A stretch of DNA of 10,370 nucleotides from Verrucomicrobiota bacterium (GTDB lineage Bacteria > Verrucomicrobiota > Verrucomicrobiia > Limisphaerales > UBA9464). The position numbers and the translations under genes were made by a program. Positions 8,026-10,370 of this stretch are shown in pieces. How positions within the stretch are numbered: the stretch's first letter is position 1; each line of letters starts with the position of its first letter. The stretch covers positions 1 to 10,370 of the forward strand of contig JAFLEG010000089.1 in NCBI GenBank assembly GCA_017302195.1, given 5' to 3'. Below the pieces are notes generated by a model that saw only the letters and a list, made by a program, of their open reading frames with translations, made no database searches and was not told where the DNA came from.

Positions 8026-8035
8026 CCTTCCTTCC
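8026..8035 (-). promoter_or_regulatory. Ribosome binding site deciding the sigZ start
   Basis: Read on the minus strand this is GGAAGGAAGG followed by CC and ATGATG. Spacing is 5 nt to the second ATG (8020) and 2 nt to the first (8023), favouring 8020. It is notable because most other genes here lack a recognisable Shine-Dalgarno, so this gene may be initiated independently of arsM translation. Confidence 0.6.
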
Positions 8036-8061
8036 GGGTTCCATTTGGGCGGTCATTTCCT

Positions 8062-8895
8062 TCAGGGCTTGCGTGCCTCGATCCGGGCGGAGGCGATGTA
8101 GTTTCCGGCATCGTGCCCCGGCATCCAGTCGCGCACGATCCCCCGTCCGTTAGCCTGCGGCGTGATCCGGATGTCCGCAAAGCCGGCGGTGCGGAGCATG
8201 GTCTCCAGGGTATCCGGCGTCGAGGCGCCGGCGACGCAGCCGGTGTAGAGCGCCCAGTCCTTGAGCAGCGCCTCGGGGATGGGCGCGAGGGCCACGATGT
8301 CCGCAACCGCCAGGCGGCCGCCGGACCTGAGCACCCGGAATGCCTCGCGGAACACCTGCGGCTTGTCGGGGGAGAGATTGATCACGCAGTTGGAAAGAAT
8401 GACGTCCACGCTCGCATCGGCAACCGGCAGGTGTTCGATCTCACCGAGCCGGAACTCGACGTGGCCGTAGTCGTAGTCTCCCTGCGCCTGGAGTCCGCGG
8501 GCCCGCGAGACCATTTCCGGCGTCATGTCCACACCGACGACTCGGCCGGTCGGCCCCACGGCACGGGCCGCCAGGAAGGCGTCGAATCCCGCACCGCTGC
8601 CCAGATCCAGCACGCTCTCGCCCGGCTGGAGGGAGGCCAGCGCCTGCGGGTTGCCGCAGCCCAGGCCCAGGTTGGCCCCCTGCGGCGCGGCCCGGGTCTC
8701 CGCCGGGGAATAACCCAGGCGCTGCGCCGCGGCGTCCGGATGCGGTGCCGGCTCTGCGGGGTCGGCCGCGGGTGTCTCCCGGGGCGTGCAGCACGCGGGA
8801 GCGCAACCGCAGTTCCCCCCGTCTTCGGCAATCCGGACATAGCGTTCACGCACCACCGTCCGCACTCCATCGTGTTCAAGTTCTTGAGCATTCAT
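8062..8895 (-). CDS. arsM: Arsenite S-adenosylmethionine methyltransferase (ArsM)
   Basis: A 277-aa class I SAM-dependent methyltransferase that in this family methylates As(III) to methylated, often volatile, arsenicals in the cytoplasm. SAM motif I is VLDLGSGAGFDAF (95-107), with acidic GVDMTPEM (121-128). The arsenic-binding cysteines of the family are present: Cys80 in GLGCGNP (position of Cys72 in the Cyanidioschyzon enzyme), Cys170 in SNCVINLSPDK (Cys174) and Cys220 in TGCVAGA (Cys224). A further N-terminal cluster NCGCAPACC (28-36) is common in bacterial ArsM. ATG 8895 gives the family's usual length and N-terminus; the frame runs open far upstream but that part is non-coding. No Shine-Dalgarno is visible. 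It is followed within 5-41 bp by sigZ, so the two are probably co-transcribed. No arsR, arsB or arsC is present in the window. Confidence in the family is high. Confidence 0.93.
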   Translation of the reverse strand: MNAQELEHDGVRTVVRERYVRIAEDGGNCGCAPACCTPRETPAADPAEPAPHPDAAAQRLGYSPAETRAAPQGANLGLGCGNPQALASLQPGESVLDLGSGAGFDAFLAARAVGPTGRVVGVDMTPEMVSRARGLQAQGDYDYGHVEFRLGEIEHLPVADASVDVILSNCVINLSPDKPQVFREAFRVLRSGGRLAVADIVALAPIPEALLKDWALYTGCVAGASTPDTLETMLRTAGFADIRITPQANGRGIVRDWMPGHDAGNYIASARIEARKP

Positions 8896-9009
8896 CGTCG
8901 TGTGTCGTTGTGATGGTCGGGGGCCGTGGATGGCACCCCTCATTGGTGGAGACGGACGACCCGCGGAAAGGACGCAGGGTATCGGTCCGGGGATCCGGGG
9001 TCTGTTGAA

Positions 9010-9028
9010 GACCCGGATAGACCGGGTC
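9010..9028. repeat. Perfect inverted repeat, possible operator or hairpin
   Basis: GACCCGG, a 5-nt spacer ATAGA, and CCGGGTC form a perfect 7-bp dyad about 115 bp upstream of the arsM start. The size suits a dimeric regulator site or an RNA hairpin in an arsM leader. It does not resemble an ArsR site that I can recognise. High G+C makes chance dyads fairly common. Confidence 0.35.
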
Positions 9029-9249
9029 GGTGCGGACTCCCCCGAAGCGGGAGCTGAGGGGACGACGCGCTGACTTCTTCTTCGGTGCGCCGGGCCAACA
9101 CCCCGGGGATTGGGAAGTTCAACGCGCGGTCGGGATGGCGTCTCCTGACGTCGTGGGCTGCGTGGGAGGCGAGGTGACGCGGCTCCGACGCGGTCCCGGG
9201 CGCATGAGCAGTGCAGCCTTTGTTGACCAATATCCCACCCGTTTGCCTG

Positions 9250-9278
9250 TGGACAGCCGGGCACTGCCGCCGGATAAC
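9250..9278 (+). promoter_or_regulatory. Candidate sigma70-type promoter of the TPMT-like gene
   Basis: TGGACA (9250-9255, 5 of 6 to TTGACA) and GATAAC (9273-9278, 4 of 6 to TATAAT) are separated by exactly 17 bp. Transcription would begin near 9285, leaving a leader of about 22 nt before ATG 9307. Position and spacing fit well; there is no experimental support. Confidence 0.5.
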
Positions 9279-9306
9279 CTTGAGGGACCACGCCAACGCC
9301 GACACC

Positions 9307-9900
9307 ATGAACGAACCAGACAGCTCGCAGACCGGATTTTGGACCAAGCGTTGGGAGGCGGGGAAGATTCCCTGGGACTTCGGCGGGGTGCCCGCGAACC
9401 TGCTGTCGTTCCTGCACCGGCAGACGGCGCCCGCCCGGGTGCTGGTGCCCGGATGCGGTTCGGGGTACGAGGTGCGGGCCTTTCATGAGATGGGGCACGA
9501 TGTCAGCGCCCTTGAGGTCTCGGCGCCCGCGGTGACCCACGCCCGGGAGGTGCTCGGCCCGCTGGGTGACCGGGTGATCCACGCCAACTTCTTCAAGCAC
9601 GACTTCGGCGATCAGCGCTACGGGCTGATCTACGAGCGCGGATTCCTGTGCTCCATGCCCACCGCCCGGTGGCCAGATTACCTGACGCGCATGAGCCACC
9701 TCATCCCTCCGGGCGGAAGGCTGGTGGGCATGTTCCTCTACGGCGAGGAGCCCGAGCCGCCGCCGTATCCGCTCACCGAGAAGACCGCCCGGGACCTGCT
9801 GGGAGGGCACTTCCGCCTGGTGCATTCCGAGTCCGTGGCGGATTCCGTGCCCGTGTATCGCGGGCTGGAGCACTGGCAGGAATGGGAGCGGCTGGGTTGA
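9307..9900 (+). CDS. TPMT-like SAM-dependent methyltransferase
   Basis: A 197-aa class I methyltransferase of the thiopurine S-methyltransferase-like group. Visible: FWTKRWEAGKIPWDFGG (11-27), typical of the substrate/SAM lid in this group; SAM motif I VLVPGCGSGYE (45-55); acidic Glu70 in SALEVS after beta-2; FFKHDF (95-100); and YERGFLCSMP (109-118) followed by RWPDYLTRMS and the PGGRLVGMFLYG strand (135-146). ATG 9307 gives the family length; the frame is open upstream to 9211 but that part does not fit. No good Shine-Dalgarno is visible (a GAGGGA lies 19 nt away). Bacterial relatives methylate thiols, or selenium and tellurium species; the substrate here cannot be read from sequence. It is divergent from arsM, which hints at a shared metalloid-methylation role. 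It could equally be a general thiol or small-molecule methyltransferase. Confidence 0.8.
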   Translation: MNEPDSSQTGFWTKRWEAGKIPWDFGGVPANLLSFLHRQTAPARVLVPGCGSGYEVRAFHEMGHDVSALEVSAPAVTHAREVLGPLGDRVIHANFFKHDFGDQRYGLIYERGFLCSMPTARWPDYLTRMSHLIPPGGRLVGMFLYGEEPEPPPYPLTEKTARDLLGGHFRLVHSESVADSVPVYRGLEHWQEWERLG

Positions 9901-9940
9901 GGCGGAGGGGGGCAGCGGCTTGACCGTGCCAACGCGCAGG

Positions 9941-9955
9941 GGAGCCAAAGGCTCC
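9941..9955. terminator. Hairpin downstream of the TPMT-like gene, possible terminator
   Basis: GGAGCC, AAA, GGCTCC form a perfect 6-bp GC-rich stem with a 3-nt loop, 41 bp after the TPMT-like stop. There is no T-run after it, so it is at best a non-canonical terminator. Confidence 0.3.
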
Positions 9956-10093
9956 ACCACAGAGGTGCGGAGGCTCAGAGGCTGGAAGGTGGGGGGCTGG
10001 GGCGGAATGGGCAGGATTTCGGATTGCTGCCGGGTGAAGGCCACTTTCACCCGCCTGCGTCGCCATTTTCTGTGTCTCCGCGCCTTTGTGGTG
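9955..10093. repeat. Imperfect 31-bp inverted repeat enclosing a second hairpin
   Basis: The left arm (9955-9985, beginning CACCACAGAGGTGCGGAG) and the right arm (10063-10093, ending CTCCGCGCCTTTGTGGTG) match at 24 of 31 positions as inverted copies, with 77 bp between. Inside lies an 8-bp perfect stem CGGGTGAA/TTCACCCG (10031-10038 and 10046-10053) with a 7-nt loop. The arm sequence resembles the 'accacagaggcacggag' family of dispersed extragenic repeats that I associate with Verrucomicrobiota-like genomes. It encodes no transposase. Confidence 0.55.
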
Positions 10094-10177
10094 CCAATCC
10101 CCCGAACTCCGCGGTCCAGGGCCCGGGACGGATTCGCCCCGGTCAAACAACGACCCGGATCGTCCGGCAAATTCGCC

Positions 10178-10206
10178 TTGGACCCGGAACGCCTTCTGGA
10201 TACTGT
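10178..10206 (+). promoter_or_regulatory. Weak promoter candidate upstream of tpiA
   Basis: TTGGAC (10178-10183) and TACTGT (10201-10206) are 17 bp apart, 29 bp before the tpiA start. Each hexamer matches only about half of the sigma70 consensus, so this rests mainly on position and spacing. Confidence 0.25.
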
Positions 10207-10235
10207 CCTCGTTCCCGTTTTGAGCGGAGCACCGC

Positions 10236-10370
10236 ATGGACAAAGAACGCAAGCTGATCATCGCCGGCAATTGGAAGTGCAACAAGACGGTGGCCGAGTC
10301 CCTGAGCCTCGTCACCGACCTGCGTCGCGAGCTGTCGGCCGTCAAGGAGGTGGACATCGTGGTCTGCCCC
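10236..10370 (+). CDS. tpiA: Triosephosphate isomerase, N-terminal part (cut by window edge)
   Basis: The first 45 codons of triosephosphate isomerase, the cytoplasmic glycolytic enzyme interconverting glyceraldehyde-3-phosphate and dihydroxyacetone phosphate. LIIAGNWKCNKTVAESL contains the first beta strand and the active-site Asn and Lys of the GNWKxN motif; VDIVVCP is the second strand. The residue after Lys is Cys rather than the Met usual in bacteria, a variant also found in plant enzymes and not expected to abolish activity. ATG 10236 is preceded by GGAG (10226-10229) at 6 nt, a good Shine-Dalgarno. Codirectional with but 335 bp away from the TPMT-like gene, so probably its own transcription unit. 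Confidence 0.95.
   Translation, partial: MDKERKLIIAGNWKCNKTVAESLSLVTDLRRELSAVKEVDIVVCP

Larger units (their letters stand above)
8896..9306. other. 411-bp divergent intergenic region
   Basis: This region separates arsM from the divergent TPMT-like gene and should carry both promoters. Toward the plus strand there is a good sigma70-like candidate at 9250-9278. Toward arsM I found no convincing -35/-10 pair, and no clear ECF-type promoter. It also contains the perfect inverted repeat at 9010-9028 and two adjacent TCCGGGG repeats near 8986-9000. Open frames crossing it on both strands have no recognisable protein features, so I treat it as non-coding. Confidence 0.55.
9901..10235. other. 335-bp intergenic region rich in inverted repeats
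   Basis: Between the TPMT-like stop and tpiA I see no gene. The region holds a GC-rich hairpin just after the stop (9941-9955), a long imperfect inverted repeat (9955-10093) enclosing a second hairpin (10031-10053), and a weak promoter candidate before tpiA. The frames open across it on the minus strand are compositionally non-coding. Confidence 0.6.

Noticed and set aside
8940..9347. A 135-codon minus-strand ORF upstream of arsM.
   Set aside because: No recognisable features, and it overlaps the supported promoter and start of the TPMT-like gene.
8896..10170. A 425-codon in-frame extension upstream of arsM.
   Set aside because: It runs through the divergent methyltransferase and the inverted-repeat region, is low in complexity, and adds nothing to the family fold; ATG 8895 gives the normal ArsM length.
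1..10370. CRISPR arrays, tRNA or rRNA genes, insertion sequences, phage or toxin-antitoxin genes.
   Set aside because: I saw no regularly spaced repeats, no tRNA-like cloverleaf, no rRNA sequence and no transposase or integrase motifs.

Overview
The window is about two-thirds G+C by eye and dense with genes. It looks like chromosomal DNA from a Verrucomicrobiota- or Acidobacteriota-type bacterium. The reasons are two very large 'duplicated orphan' FtsX/MacB-like permeases (the ADOP family, which is expanded in those phyla), weak or absent Shine-Dalgarno sequences at most starts, and an imperfect inverted repeat built on a 'CACCACAGAGGTGCGGAG'-type sequence in an intergenic region. The taxon is an inference, because no rRNA or other phylogenetic marker is complete here.

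Layout. Positions 1-8895 hold six genes, all on the minus strand. In transcription order they are: an arsenite S-adenosylmethionine methyltransferase (arsM, 8895-8062); a SigZ-type ECF sigma factor with a cysteine-rich tail (8020-7469); a complete ADOP permease (7301-4854); a secreted DUF6454-like protein (4767-3814, or from a GTG at 4857 that overlaps the permease stop); an erythromycin-esterase-like protein whose first ~26 residues are a copy of a permease N-terminus (3791-2580); and a second ADOP permease (2396 to the window edge, lacking only its last few residues). Gaps between these genes run from 5-41 bp at the close joints to 167-183 bp, so one long transcript is possible but not proven. 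On the plus strand, diverging from arsM, is a TPMT-like small-molecule methyltransferase (9307-9900) with a good sigma70-type promoter candidate. After a 335-bp intergenic region rich in inverted repeats comes the start of triosephosphate isomerase (10236 to the edge), which is ordinary housekeeping.

How the genes may work together. ArsM methylates As(III). The TPMT-like enzyme belongs to a superfamily some of whose bacterial members methylate sulfur, selenium or tellurium compounds. The sigma factor immediately downstream of arsM carries five C-terminal cysteines in a tail typical of SigZ, which could bind a metal or metalloid. This suggests a metalloid- or thiol-stress module coupled to envelope permeases, but the coupling is inference from gene order.

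The most unusual structure is the esterase-like gene. It starts with a permease leader (20 of the first 26 residues identical to the neighbouring permease), its GExxH catalytic histidine is replaced by leucine, and the 12-mer AGGTCGGACATG at its start occurs three times on this strand within 1.4 kb. This points to repeated duplication and fusion around permease start sites.
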